The notes beneath the pieces were generated by a model. The model was not told the origin of the DNA, did no database searches, and saw nothing but the letters and a program-made list of their open reading frames with translations. The translations under genes and the position numbers were made by a program. From Psychromonas sp. SA13A (lineage in GTDB: Bacteria; Pseudomonadota; Gammaproteobacteria; Enterobacterales; Psychromonadaceae), in contig NZ_WTKU01000019.1 in the NCBI RefSeq assembly GCF_011378715.1, positions 22,210 through 86,209 on the forward strand: 64,000 bases of DNA, given 5' to 3'. Below are positions 8,303 to 17,970 of this stretch, one piece after another. Numbering within the stretch: position 1 is the first letter of the stretch; every line of letters starts with the position of its first letter.

Positions 8303-9478
8303 ATGGAAATTGTTATTGTTGCTGCGGGTCGTTCTCCGATTGGTTCTTTTAATGGCAGTTTGTCATCATTAAGTGCAGTCGAATTAGGCCGTCAAGTATT
8401 AGCATCAATGTTAATCAAGCAGCCTATCATCAAGCAACATATTGATGAAGTTATCTTAGGGCAAGTATTGACTGCGGGTTGTGGACAAAATCCTGCTCGT
8501 CAAACTGCAGTTCACGCAGGCCTTGATCACGCTGTTTCTGCAATGACCATTAATAAAGTCTGTGGCTCTGGTTTAAAAGCAGTTCAACTAGCCGCACAAG
8601 CGATTGCTAATGGCGATGCGCAAATGGTAGTGGCGGGTGGTCAAGAAAGTATGAGTCAAGCTGCTCATGTTTTACCACAAAGTCGACATGGTAAAAAAAT
8701 GGGGGATTGGTCATTAGTTGATTCCATGGTCAGTGATGGTTTATGGGATGCTTTTAATGATTACCACATGGGACAAACAGCTGAAAATATTGCAGAACGT
8801 TGGGCATTTTCTCGCGATCAACAAGATACCTTTGCTGCGCATTCGCAGCAAAAAGCTGCTCAAGCACAAGCCGCAGGTCAGTTTGTTGAAGAGATCGTGC
8901 CAATCTGTATTCCTCAGCGTAAAGGCGACTCCATTATTGTTGAGCATGATGAGCAGATACGCCCTAACAGTACTGCGGAAGGGTTAGCTAGGTTGCGTCC
9001 TGCTTTTACAAAAAATGGTACAGTGACCGCGGGTAATGCTTCGACGCTTAATGATGGCGCAGCGATGGTGATCGTTACCTCTAAAGAAAAAGCAGAACAG
9101 CTAGGTTTACCTGTATTGGCCACTATTGTTGCCTCAGCAAGTGCCGGCGTTGACCCAGAAATTATGGGCGTTGGGCCAATTGAAGCGACTAAAAAAGCAT
9201 TAGCAAAAGCTGCGTGGACGGTTGAAGATTTAGATGTGGTTGAAGCTAATGAAGCGTTTGCAGTGCAAGCGATGACTGTTAATCAAGAGCTTCAGCTTGA
9301 TACCAAAAAAGTCAATGTAAATGGTGGTGCGATTGCATTAGGGCATCCTATTGGTGCATCGGGCTGTCGTATTTTAGTGACGTTATTGCATGAAATGAAG
9401 CGCAGCGAACATAAGAAAGGGTTAGCCACACTTTGTATTGGTGGCGGAATGGGCGTAGCGATGCTGCTATCTCGTTAA
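8303..9478 (+). CDS. atoB: Acetyl-CoA acetyltransferase (thiolase)
   Basis: A 391-residue thiolase II that splits acetoacetyl-CoA into two acetyl-CoA. The nucleophilic Cys lies in TINKVCGSGLKAV (about residue 88), the catalytic His in GHPIGASGC (about 349) and the second Cys in LCIGGGMGVAM (about 379). NEAFA is also present. Length is that of degradative and PHB thiolases (390-394). An AAAGAGGTCACT ribosome site precedes the ATG. Placement after scoAB and before AtoE makes acetoacetate or short-chain fatty-acid catabolism the likely role. Confidence 0.95.
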   Translation: MEIVIVAAGRSPIGSFNGSLSSLSAVELGRQVLASMLIKQPIIKQHIDEVILGQVLTAGCGQNPARQTAVHAGLDHAVSAMTINKVCGSGLKAVQLAAQAIANGDAQMVVAGGQESMSQAAHVLPQSRHGKKMGDWSLVDSMVSDGLWDAFNDYHMGQTAENIAERWAFSRDQQDTFAAHSQQKAAQAQAAGQFVEEIVPICIPQRKGDSIIVEHDEQIRPNSTAEGLARLRPAFTKNGTVTAGNASTLNDGAAMVIVTSKEKAEQLGLPVLATIVASASAGVDPEIMGVGPIEATKKALAKAAWTVEDLDVVEANEAFAVQAMTVNQELQLDTKKVNVNGGAIALGHPIGASGCRILVTLLHEMKRSEHKKGLATLCIGGGMGVAMLLSR

Positions 9479-9852
9479 ACCTTTGCCAGTGGTTTTATTC
9501 GTATTAATTAGCATTTTATTGATGTGAATAAGGCCTCAAATAAATAATGTTTCGGTCTGTAAATTATCAGTTTTAAACTCAATTGTCGGTAACTATTGCA
9601 TTGGTTACCACGGCATAAATTTTACTAAATCAAGCAAAATATCCCAACACTATAACGACCATAATGATGTTTTTATTAATGCGTTTAGTTAATGGATCGT
9701 TATTAAAGCAACATTGATAGTGAGCATCTTCACTATTACAAAACGGGTGATTTTTAGAAATCGGTAATTATTACAAAACCGGTGATTACCAAAAAACCGA
9801 TAGTTATCGAAAAAAGATAATTATCACAACAACGATATAATAAGGAAATTTT
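9479..9852. other. 374-bp spacer between the thiolase and AtoE genes
   Basis: No ORF is convincing here. The distal part (about 9735-9830) carries degenerate repeats of the type ATTACAAAACCGGTGATTACC, and a short inverted repeat GGTAAC / GTTACC occurs near 9590-9608. The length leaves room for a separate promoter for the permease gene, but I cannot point to one. Confidence 0.5.
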
Positions 9853-11310
9853 ATGAATACGAACGTAGCACAACTCAGTGTATTACAAAGACTCAGTAAG
9901 TTTTTTGTGACTCTACTTCAACGTTACCTTCCGGATCCCTTTATTTTTGCGATTGTATTAACCCTAGCGGTTTTTGTGTTGGTGATGCCGAGTACAGGGC
10001 AAAGTCCAATACAAGTTGTTGATGCGTGGGCTGGTGGGTTTTGGAAATTATTAACCTTCTCAATGCAAATGGCGATGGTCGTTGTGACAGGGCATGCCAT
10101 GGCCAGTGCTCCTGCTTTTAAAAGTAAACTAGCGGTACTAGCTAGTATTGCTAAAACACCAAATCAAGCCATCTTATTAGTGACCTTTATTAGTGCTATT
10201 GCCTGTTGGATTAACTGGGGATTTGGCCTCGTTGTTGGTGCTATTTTCGCGCGTGAAATTGCTTCTCGTGTAAGGGGAGTGGATTACCGTCTGTTAATCG
10301 CTTCTGCTTATAGTGGTTTTTTATTTTGGCATGCGGGCTTATCTGGTTCGATCCCATTAGCGTTAGCAAGTGGTACTAACTTGAGTGCTGTGACGAATGG
10401 CGCGGTAACTTCTCCAATTCCAACATCTGAAACGATTTTCTCAACCATGAATTTGACGATTCTTGCCGTGATGTTAATTGCTATTCCAATTTTGAATCGT
10501 TTAATGCATCCCGTTGGAAAAGATATTATCACTATTGATGCGCAATTATTAAAAGAGCAATCTGCACTGCAGGGTACTGGCCAAGCTAAAGATTCAAAAG
10601 GCAGAAATTTTCAAGGTAAAGAGTTACAAGCTGAAGCATTAAACGATCAAGAAACGGACTCTCAGGAAAAAATGACACCTGCAGAACGTTTGGAAAATAG
10701 CCGTGTGTTGTCAATGTTACTAGGAGCAATGGGCTTTACTTACATTATTTATTATTTTATTAATAATGGTTTTGCACTTAATCTTAATATCGTTAACTTT
10801 ACCTTCCTATTCTCTGCAATCTTGTTACACGGAACGCCTAAGAGTTTATTAAGTTCGGTTTCACAAGGTGCTAAAAACTGTTCAGGCATATTATTACAGT
10901 TTCCATTCTATGCCGGTATCATGGGTATGATGACTGCAGTGGGCGATTCAGGTAATTCATTAGCAGGTATTATTTCAGCGGGTTTTGTTTCAATCTCAAA
11001 TGAAACAACATTCCCTGTATTTACCTTTTTAAGTGCTGGGATTGTAAACTTTTTTGTACCATCAGGTGGTGGTCAATGGGCTGTTCAAGCACCTATTATG
11101 ATGCCAGCAGGTGCTGCATTAGGCGTTGATGCTGCGAAAACTGCGATGGCAATTGCATGGGGAGATGCATGGACGAATATGATCCAACCTTTTTGGGCAT
11201 TACCTGCGTTAGCAATTGCAGGATTAGGGGCTAAAGATGTGATGGGATACTGCATCATGGCGTTATTCGGCTCTGGCGTTATTATTTCACTTGGTTTATT
11301 AGTGTTTTAA
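9853..11310 (+). CDS. atoE: Short-chain fatty-acid permease (AtoE family)
   Basis: A 485-residue inner-membrane transporter of the AtoE family, with about twelve hydrophobic segments. Landmarks are RYLPDPFIFAIVLTL near residue 24, the NWGFGLVVGAIFARE segment and NFFVPSGGGQWAVQAP in the C-terminal half. Its usual length is about 440, and the excess is a hydrophilic Gln/Lys/Glu-rich stretch at about residues 230-285. It would import acetoacetate, butyrate or similar acids for the upstream CoA-transferase. Preceded by ATAAGGAAATTTT as ribosome site. Confidence 0.9.
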   Translation: MNTNVAQLSVLQRLSKFFVTLLQRYLPDPFIFAIVLTLAVFVLVMPSTGQSPIQVVDAWAGGFWKLLTFSMQMAMVVVTGHAMASAPAFKSKLAVLASIAKTPNQAILLVTFISAIACWINWGFGLVVGAIFAREIASRVRGVDYRLLIASAYSGFLFWHAGLSGSIPLALASGTNLSAVTNGAVTSPIPTSETIFSTMNLTILAVMLIAIPILNRLMHPVGKDIITIDAQLLKEQSALQGTGQAKDSKGRNFQGKELQAEALNDQETDSQEKMTPAERLENSRVLSMLLGAMGFTYIIYYFINNGFALNLNIVNFTFLFSAILLHGTPKSLLSSVSQGAKNCSGILLQFPFYAGIMGMMTAVGDSGNSLAGIISAGFVSISNETTFPVFTFLSAGIVNFFVPSGGGQWAVQAPIMMPAGAALGVDAAKTAMAIAWGDAWTNMIQPFWALPALAIAGLGAKDVMGYCIMALFGSGVIISLGLLVF

Positions 11311-11465
11311 TTAAGCCATTTGTTCATTAAACTAATCATTCATTAAACCATTAAATCATTAACTTAAATATATAATATGCAATCTATGCCTACGATACTA
11401 AATTAGCTTTTAGTGTTGTAGGCATAACTAATCATTAACATTAAACAGACTACTATTAGATTCCT

Positions 11466-11494
11466 ATTTAATTATTTAATTATTTAATTATTTA
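11466..11494. repeat. 8-nt tandem repeat beyond the LysR stop
   Basis: Three perfect copies of ATTATTTA start at 11471, 11479 and 11487, with a partial copy before them. It lies between the convergent atoE and LysR genes. Confidence 0.75.
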
Positions 11495-11508
11495 TTTGTT
11501 TAGCTTTC

Positions 11509-12468
11509 TTATTCTGTATTAACAACGTTTCCATTAATATCATCTTCATTAAAGGTGTCTTTCATTAAGTGTGTTGTTACAAACTCAGTAAACACTTTTA
11601 AACGAGAGGGCATATATTTATTTTGGGCATATTGCATTGCTATTACACCCGCGTAGTTTCCTTTGATTTCCCAATCTGCAAGTACCTCAATCACTTCATT
11701 ATTTTGTAACGCATTTTTAATCACAAAGTCAGGGAATATACCAATCCCAAAACCATCTTTTACACCGTTTAAACGCATCTGAGAATGATTGACGGCATAG
11801 CGTCCAGACACAGCAATTACATGTCTTTCCTCTTTTTTCATGAACTCCCAAATATGGTCGATCGCCGTTTCACCTAAATATAAACAATCATGCACTGATA
11901 GCTGTTGTGGGTGAGTCGGACAACCTCTTTTTTTGATATATTCAGGGCTTGCACAAAGCTTTAAATTAACTTTGCCAATCTCTTTCATAATCAACCCTTC
12001 AGTGGGTTTATCGGTTAAGCGAAACACCACATCAATCCCTTGCGCTATCATATCGATATCACCGTCTGATGCTCTTAGTTTTAGTTGAATTTTCGGATAT
12101 TTGGTCAAAAAAGGCGTGACTAGTGGCTGTAATACAATCGTTAAAAAGGCTTTTGGTGCGGCAACCGTTAACGTTCCAGAGGGGACGGTATGTTCTAAAC
12201 TAGAAATATCGATTGCCTGCTGAGCGGCCTCAACGATGATAGTCGATTGCTGATATATTTTTTTACCCGCATCGGTGATCAATAAGCGGCGCGTGGTTCG
12301 CTCAAACAACTTGACCGATAATGCACTTTCTAAACGTGTGATTAATTTGCTTAAAGCAGAAGGTGTCACTCCTAACTTTTTCGCTGCCGTTGTAAAGCTT
12401 CCTTCATTGACAACAACAATAAATGTGGCCAGATCAGGTAATAATGCAATCAGTTTATTTGTGACCAT
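11509..12468 (-). CDS. LysR-family regulator, divergent from kbl-tdh
   Basis: A 319-residue LysR-type regulator with its winged helix in residues 10-70 (FTTAAKKLGVTPSALSKLITRLESAL) and an effector domain behind it resembling the AaeR/DsdC-unlike 'PBP2_CrgA' type (APKAFLTIVLQPLVTPFLTKYP). It is divergent from kbl-tdh across 230 bp, so control of threonine degradation is the natural inference. Acidic C-terminal tail NEDDINGNVVNTE is not needed for the fold. The effector is unknown. Confidence 0.88.
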   Translation of the reverse strand: MVTNKLIALLPDLATFIVVVNEGSFTTAAKKLGVTPSALSKLITRLESALSVKLFERTTRRLLITDAGKKIYQQSTIIVEAAQQAIDISSLEHTVPSGTLTVAAPKAFLTIVLQPLVTPFLTKYPKIQLKLRASDGDIDMIAQGIDVVFRLTDKPTEGLIMKEIGKVNLKLCASPEYIKKRGCPTHPQQLSVHDCLYLGETAIDHIWEFMKKEERHVIAVSGRYAVNHSQMRLNGVKDGFGIGIFPDFVIKNALQNNEVIEVLADWEIKGNYAGVIAMQYAQNKYMPSRLKVFTEFVTTHLMKDTFNEDDINGNVVNTE

Positions 12469-12698
12469 AATTCATCAATGGTTTTCCATTTTAGGGGCTA
12501 ATAGTTGTAATCGGTTTCAATTAGAATCAATTTATTCGGCTTTATTATACTTTTTATAAGCAACATTAATATGTCGTTTTCTATAGCAATGTTCTATATG
12601 AAAAATTCCATATAAAAGATTAACGACTGAAGCCATCACAATAAAAAATTACTTAAGCACTTATACTTGAGCAATGACAACTTAAAGAAGGAAAGTTT

Positions 12699-13904
12699 AT
12701 GTCTTCTACATTTTATGCACAAATCAAAACACAAATAGAAACAGTGAAGAATGAAGGATTATACAAGTCTGAACGTATCATTACCTCTGCGCAAAAAGCT
12801 TCTGTTTCAATCTCTACAGGACAAGAAGTGTTAAATTTCTGTGCTAATAACTATTTAGGTTTAGCTAATCATGAAACGCTTATTCAAGCGGCGAAAGAGG
12901 GGATGGATGAGCATGGTTTTGGGATGGCATCGGTACGTTTCATTTGTGGTACACAAGATTCGCATAAAGTCTTAGAGCAAAAACTGTCTACTTTTTTAGG
13001 TAAAGAAGACACCATTCTTTATACCTCTTGCTTTGATGCTAATACGGGTTTATTTGAAACTATTTTAGATAAAGAAGATGCGATTATTTCAGATGCATTA
13101 AACCATGCTTCGATCATCGACGGTGTCCGTTTGTGTAAAGCAATGCGTTTTCGTTATGCCAACAACGATATGACAGAACTTGAGCAACAGTTGATTGCCG
13201 CTAAAGAAGCAGGTGCTCGCCATACATTGATTGTGACGGATGGTGTGTTCTCAATGGATGGCGTAGTGGCAAACTTACCTGCCATTTGTGACTTAGCTGA
13301 TAAATATGATGCACTAGTAATGGTTGATGATTCTCACGCAGTTGGGTTCATGGGCGAAAATGGCGCAGGCACACATGAATACCATGATGTAATTGACCGC
13401 ATTGATATTATTACCGGCACTTTAGGTAAAGCCATGGGCGGCGCCTCTGGTGGTTATACTTCAGGCAAAAAGGAAGTAATCGATTGGTTACGTCAGCGAT
13501 CTCGCCCGTACTTGTTTTCTAACTCGGTTGCACCTGCGATTGTTTCTGCATCGATTCGAGTGCTGGATTTACTCGCTGAATCTGGGCATCTTCGCAGTAA
13601 ACTATGGGAAAACTCAACGCACTTCCGTACACGTATGGAGGCCGCCGGTTTCACTATGGGAGGAGCCGATCATGCCATTATTCCTATTATGTTAGGTGAT
13701 GCAAAAGTTGCAGCGGAGTTTGCTGAGCGCGCTTTAGCATTAGGTATTTACGTGGTTGCTTTCTCTTTTCCTGTTGTACCTAAAGGGAAAGCTCGAATTC
13801 GTACACAAATGTCAGCGGCACATTCGCGTGAACAGCTTGATACTGCGATTAATGCGTTCATTAAAGTTGGACAAGAGATGGAGTTAATTGGTCATGAAAA
13901 TTAA
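12699..13904 (+). CDS. kbl: Glycine C-acetyltransferase (2-amino-3-ketobutyrate CoA ligase)
   Basis: A 401-residue PLP enzyme of the alpha-oxoamine synthase family that cleaves 2-amino-3-ketobutyrate with CoA to glycine and acetyl-CoA. The PLP lysine lies in [15 protein letters not shown] (about residue 247), and [20 protein letters not shown] is a family hallmark. The length is close to E. coli Kbl (398). AAGGAAAGTTT precedes the ATG. The gene overlaps tdh by 11 bp, so the two are translationally coupled and their products act in sequence. Confidence 0.96.
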   Translation: MSSTFYAQIKTQIETVKNEGLYKSERIITSAQKASVSISTGQEVLNFCANNYLGLANHETLIQAAKEGMDEHGFGMASVRFICGTQDSHKVLEQKLSTFLGKEDTILYTSCFDANTGLFETILDKEDAIISDALNHASIIDGVRLCKAMRFRYANNDMTELEQQLIAAKEAGARHTLIVTDGVFSMDGVVANLPAICDLADKYDALVMVDDSHAVGFMGENGAGTHEYHDVIDRIDIITGTLGKAMGGASGGYTSGKKEVIDWLRQRSRPYLFSNSVAPAIVSASIRVLDLLAESGHLRSKLWENSTHFRTRMEAAGFTMGGADHAIIPIMLGDAKVAAEFAERALALGIYVVAFSFPVVPKGKARIRTQMSAAHSREQLDTAINAFIKVGQEMELIGHEN

Positions 13905-14928
13905 AGCGTTAGCGAAATTAAAGTCTGAACAAGGGATATGGATGACACAAGTTGATAAGCCTGAAGTTGGCCATAATGACTTGCTTATCCGCATTAAAAA
14001 AACAGCAATTTGTGGCACAGATATCCATATTTACAATTGGGATGAATGGGCACAGAAAACGATACCTGTTCCGCTTGTAGTTGGTCACGAATACGTAGGT
14101 GAAGTGGTTGGCATGGGGCAAGAGGTTCGCGGGTTTAATATTGGCGATCGGGTTTCTGGAGAAGGGCATATAACTTGCGGACATTGCCGTAATTGCCGTT
14201 GTGGACGTACTCATCTTTGTCGTAATACAAGTGGAGTGGGCGTTAACAGAACAGGGGCTTTTTCTGAATTTTTAGTATTGCCTGCGTTTAACGCGTTTAA
14301 GATCCCTGATCAAATATCTGACGATCTTGCGTCTATTTTTGACCCCTTTGGCAATGCGGTTCATACCGCGTTATCCTTTGATTTAGTGGGTGAAGATGTT
14401 TTGATCACAGGTGCTGGGCCCATTGGGATTATGGCTGCCGCTGTTGCAAAACATGTTGGTGCTCGTCATGTGGTGATCACTGATGTTAATCAATACCGTT
14501 TAGATCTTGCAAAAAAAATGGGCGTAACACGTGCTATTAATGTCAAAGATGAAAAACTGGAAGATGTAATATCTGAACTGGGTATGACAGAAGGTTTTGA
14601 TGTTGGTTTGGAAATGTCTGGTAACCCAACTGCGTTTAATAGCATGTTAAAAAATATGAACCATGGCGGTAAAGTCGCTCTATTAGGTATTCCACCTGCA
14701 GAGATGGCAGTGGATTGGAATCAGGTTATATTTAAAGGTTTAGTGATTAAAGGTATCTACGGTCGAGAGATGTTTGAAACGTGGTACAAAATGGCCAGTC
14801 TTATTCAATCGGGCTTAGATTTAACGCCTGTAATTACACATCATTTTAGTGTTGATGATTTCCAAAAAGGCTTCGATATGATGCGTTCAGGTAAGTCAGG
14901 TAAAGTGATTTTAGATTGGGAAAAATAA
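13894..14928 (+). CDS. tdh: L-threonine 3-dehydrogenase
   Basis: A 344-residue zinc medium-chain dehydrogenase that oxidises threonine to 2-amino-3-ketobutyrate with NAD+. Catalytic zinc ligands are in [15 protein letters not shown] (Cys about 40) and GHEYVGEV (His, Glu about 65). The structural zinc cysteines lie in [18 protein letters not shown]. The Rossmann glycine motif is [15 protein letters not shown] at 13888 is in frame, but homology to E. coli Tdh (MKALSKL) supports the ATG at 13894. It is the distal gene of kbl-tdh. Confidence 0.96.
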   Translation: MKIKALAKLKSEQGIWMTQVDKPEVGHNDLLIRIKKTAICGTDIHIYNWDEWAQKTIPVPLVVGHEYVGEVVGMGQEVRGFNIGDRVSGEGHITCGHCRNCRCGRTHLCRNTSGVGVNRTGAFSEFLVLPAFNAFKIPDQISDDLASIFDPFGNAVHTALSFDLVGEDVLITGAGPIGIMAAAVAKHVGARHVVITDVNQYRLDLAKKMGVTRAINVKDEKLEDVISELGMTEGFDVGLEMSGNPTAFNSMLKNMNHGGKVALLGIPPAEMAVDWNQVIFKGLVIKGIYGREMFETWYKMASLIQSGLDLTPVITHHFSVDDFQKGFDMMRSGKSGKVILDWEK

Positions 14929-15035
14929 CTGTTTTGTGACTGATTTAACTTGCTGAGTTTAGCAGTTAACTTTTAGTGCTTACTTTATAGTATTTGTCTT
15001 TTTTTAGTCGAGAATACTCAATGCCGGTAGCATAT

Positions 15036-15070
15036 TTATACCATTCCGAAAATTAATCGGAATGGTATAA
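15036..15070. terminator. Perfect 13-bp palindrome between convergent tdh and phoD
   Basis: TTATACCATTCCG (15036-15048) and its exact complement (15058-15070) flank a 9-nt AT loop. There is no T run on either side, so it may be a bidirectional terminator or a different stem-loop. Confidence 0.5.
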
Positions 15071-15077
15071 GCTCATT

Positions 15078-16844
15078 TTATGAGAAGGTTAAACTTGGTT
15101 GATCAACATTACTCGTTGCTACTTTACGTCGATCAGTCAGCTCTGTGTATTCTGAACTAAGAATTGTGTCGACATAATGCCATTGACTTTTAACTTTCTC
15201 TTGAGTGAAGGTGAGTGTTAAAAAGCCTCTATCTTTAGCATTTGAATATTTAAGTCCTTCAATCAAAGACACAAAACCATCCTCTGTGCTTTCTATTGCA
15301 TCGTCGCTAATACTTAAATAATACTCAAGACCAGGGGAGGAAATAGAAGCCGTTGCAAACTCCACACCAACAACTTTATCATCGCTATTAGATAACTCAT
15401 TTGCCCACGCATTATGCGTATCGCCCGCCACCACAACTAAATTTTTTGACGCGTCATTAAAGATGGCCAAGATTTTATCTCTTTCTGTCGCATACCCATC
15501 CCATGCATCTAAGTTATATGGCAGTTCTGGAAAAGATAATAAACTAAGTGCATCAGCCGTGAGTTTATCTGCATTAGCTTCATAGTAAGTCTGCTCATCT
15601 GCGGTTATGGTAGAATCTCCTGCTTTAATGCGCCCAGCTAACAAAGCTAATGTACCTAACTCAGCATAATCAGTTGTACTCATCGCATTTAATGCAACTG
15701 CACCCGGCAACTTCATTGCACCCATCAATACTTGTTGACCTAATAATTGCCAGCGCCCATTGTTGACGCTCACACTATCATTAAGCCATTGTAATTGCTC
15801 CGCGCCCAACATAGTTCTTTCAGTTTCATAGAGATCTTGGTTAAACGTTGCTTCATCAAACAAAACACTACCATCGAAATAATCAGCGTAATCGAGTTGT
15901 TTTTCTCGTGCTAGAACACGTGTATCTAACATATATAAATCAACGAGATCACCAAATGAAAATTGACGGTAAATTTCTGCATAATTACCTTCACTCCAAG
16001 GTCGAATAGGTAACCATTCAAAATAAGCTTGTAACGCTGCGAGTTTACGATCTTCAAAACTGCCTTCATCCTCATTATGATTTGCAGCCCCTTCACTCCA
16101 GGTATCATCTGCTACTTCATGGTCATCCCAAACGGTAATAAAAGGTACTTTACTGTGTAAGAGTTGTAAGTCAGGATCGCTATGATATTGAGCGTAACGA
16201 GTACGATAATCGCTTAAACTAAAGATCTCAGTTGTCGGCAGTACTTGACGATCTAATGTCTCCGCATTATCACTTCCATACTCACCTCGGCCATATTCAT
16301 AAATATAATCACCGAGATGTAAGATGGCATCTAAATCATCTTGTTGTGCCGCTAAGTTATAAACGTTAAAAAAACCTGCAGGATAGTTTGCACAGGATAA
16401 TACAGCTAATTTAACGGAGTCAGGCGAGCCATCAGGTAAGGTTTTAGTGGTACCAATTGAAGATGTTGTGCCATTACTGATGAAACGATAATAATAAGTT
16501 GTGCTAGCCGAAAGACCGATAGCATCTACTTTGATTGTATAATCTCTTGCTGCACTGGTGGTGGTATTACCGGTGTTAACTAGTTGAGTGAAAGCCTGAT
16601 CTATAGCTATCTCCCAAGACACGGTTATCTCACCATCGCTACTTGGTGTTATACGTGTCCACAAAATAATGGCATCCGTTAAAGGATCACCACTGGCAAT
16701 ACCATGGTTGAAGCTAATACTATTTTTTGTTTGCTTGTCATCATCATCAGTTGCACAGCCCATTAAACCGTATGATACAACGGCTGCACCTGCACCTTTT
16801 GCTGTTAATATGAGGAAGTCACGACGAGAAATAGAGCCTTTCAT
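15078..16844 (-). CDS. phoD: Alkaline phosphatase D (PhoD), Tat-exported
   Basis: A 588-residue secreted metallophosphoesterase/phosphodiesterase. The N-terminus carries a twin-arginine signal (SRRDFLILTAKG) and a cysteine in GLMGCATDDD, which could be lipidated. The PhoD N-terminal beta domain (about 40-140) is followed by the metallophosphatase core with HLGDYIYEYGRGEYG, WDDHEVADDTW, GQQVLMGAMK and VVAGDTHNAWANEL, which hold the metal ligands. It would release phosphate from organic phosphodiesters in the periplasm. It is monocistronic; no Pho box was identified with confidence. Confidence 0.93.
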   Translation of the reverse strand: MKGSISRRDFLILTAKGAGAAVVSYGLMGCATDDDDKQTKNSISFNHGIASGDPLTDAIILWTRITPSSDGEITVSWEIAIDQAFTQLVNTGNTTTSAARDYTIKVDAIGLSASTTYYYRFISNGTTSSIGTTKTLPDGSPDSVKLAVLSCANYPAGFFNVYNLAAQQDDLDAILHLGDYIYEYGRGEYGSDNAETLDRQVLPTTEIFSLSDYRTRYAQYHSDPDLQLLHSKVPFITVWDDHEVADDTWSEGAANHNEDEGSFEDRKLAALQAYFEWLPIRPWSEGNYAEIYRQFSFGDLVDLYMLDTRVLAREKQLDYADYFDGSVLFDEATFNQDLYETERTMLGAEQLQWLNDSVSVNNGRWQLLGQQVLMGAMKLPGAVALNAMSTTDYAELGTLALLAGRIKAGDSTITADEQTYYEANADKLTADALSLLSFPELPYNLDAWDGYATERDKILAIFNDASKNLVVVAGDTHNAWANELSNSDDKVVGVEFATASISSPGLEYYLSISDDAIESTEDGFVSLIEGLKYSNAKDRGFLTLTFTQEKVKSQWHYVDTILSSEYTELTDRRKVATSNVDQPSLTFS

Positions 16845-16984
16845 TCACTTTATCCTTCTGTATGTAAAAACGAGTAGTCTAGAGTGAGTGTGTGACAACT
16901 AAGTGATAAAATAGTTAGTTATTTCATCATTTAGTTGCTGTTTCACATTACAGATAAAACTGAGATAAGTGAGTACCTTAGGTT

Positions 16985-17052
16985 GCTTATGATAAAAGGT
17001 TATTTATGATAAAAAGTGCCTATTATAAAAGATTATCTATTATAAAAATTCT
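16985..17052. repeat. Degenerate 18-nt tandem repeat
   Basis: About four diverged copies of a TTATGATAAAAGGTTATT-like unit lie in the spacer between phoD and the MarR-type gene. Confidence 0.5.
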
Positions 17053-17098
17053 TTCCAATGTTAGAAAATAAGACTGTTACTTATAGTGACTGTAACAA

Positions 17099-17644
17099 TC
17101 ATTCTTCAGTTAAATTTTCAAACAATCTATCACAGCCTTTTTTTAATTCGAGTAATTCCTGTAGAGGTAATTTTGCTTTACATAACATCTGTTCTGGAAC
17201 GGCTTCAGCTTGTTTTTTTAAGTTGATACCTTGCTCAGTTAAAAATATTTCTCGTACGCGTTCATCGTCTTCACCGCGTTTTCGCATTAATACTTGTTTA
17301 CTTTCAAGGCGCTTTAATAAAGGTGTTAAGGTACCTGAGTCTAAATGTAATATCTGTCCAAGATCTTTTATATTGATACCGTTATTGCTCCAAAGCACAA
17401 TCATCACTAGATACTGAGGATAAGTTAAGTCTAGCGCTTTTAACATCGGTCGATACGCACGAACAATGGCATTAGCTGTGCTGTATAAAGAGAAACACAG
17501 TTGCTTTTCAATGGCTAAGTTAGAACCAGGTTCTACTATTGAACAGTTATTAGCTGAGCAATCATTAGTTGAACTATTACCAACTAAATTATTACCAACT
17601 TCTTCACCTTCACTCACTTTCAAATCAACCTTATCGTTACTCAT
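17099..17644 (-). CDS. MarR/OhrR-type regulator
   Basis: A 181-residue winged-helix regulator. The core begins near residue 48 with QLCFSLYSTANAIVRAYRPML, in which the cysteine occupies the position of the peroxide-sensing Cys of OhrR, followed by the DNA-binding LDSGTLTPLLKRLESKQVLMRKRGEDDERVREI wing. About 45 Asn/Ser-rich residues precede the core, unusual for the family. ATG at 17644 is preferred to a TTG at 17650. It is divergent from the YqhD-like gene, and two palindromes in the shared region are its probable operators, so autoregulation and control of the reductase are likely. Confidence 0.88.
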   Translation of the reverse strand: MSNDKVDLKVSEGEEVGNNLVGNSSTNDCSANNCSIVEPGSNLAIEKQLCFSLYSTANAIVRAYRPMLKALDLTYPQYLVMIVLWSNNGINIKDLGQILHLDSGTLTPLLKRLESKQVLMRKRGEDDERVREIFLTEQGINLKKQAEAVPEQMLCKAKLPLQELLELKKGCDRLFENLTEE

Positions 17645-17666
17645 ATTCAATCCGTTAAATAATTAC

Positions 17667-17678
17667 ATTGTGCACAAT
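17667..17678. promoter_or_regulatory. Palindromic operator candidate 1
   Basis: ATTGTGCACAAT is a perfect 12-bp palindrome 23 bp upstream of the MarR-type start codon, the expected place for an autoregulatory operator of this family. Confidence 0.6.
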
Positions 17679-17720
17679 ATACTTGCGTTATCGTTTCAAT
17701 GCGAGATATAATTGCCGCAC

Positions 17721-17744
17721 AATTAAGTTGCGCGCAATTTAATT
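17721..17744. promoter_or_regulatory. Palindromic operator candidate 2
   Basis: A 24-bp near-perfect palindrome is centred on TTGCGCGCAA and flanked by AATTAA and TTAATT arms, with one mismatched pair. Its TTG(C/T)GC core matches the style of site 1, 54 bp away. Confidence 0.65.
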
Positions 17745-17970
17745 AGAGTGATAATTATTTCGATGTGCCATATTTGATCAATATTTGGCCCATGTTGTTT
17801 CCATATTTGATCAAAATGTAAAGCAGAAGCGTATAGGGCTTTTATGAAAGTCGATTCGATGATATTCAAATATCATGTATTCAAATATTCCGTTTCAGCA
17901 ATACAAAATTTTTTTAATAAACGATTGCACTTATTACTTGAGTTCAACAATCGTTTTAGAGGAGTAATAG

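Noticed and set aside
13918..14214. Antisense ORF in tdh (and similar antisense ORFs in kbl, alaS, lysC, ffh and trmD)
   Set aside because: They lie opposite strongly conserved genes, without ribosome sites or recognisable domains.
17058..17417. 119-codon plus-strand ORF opposite the MarR-type gene
   Set aside because: Composition is that of an antisense shadow; the minus-strand gene has clear family motifs.
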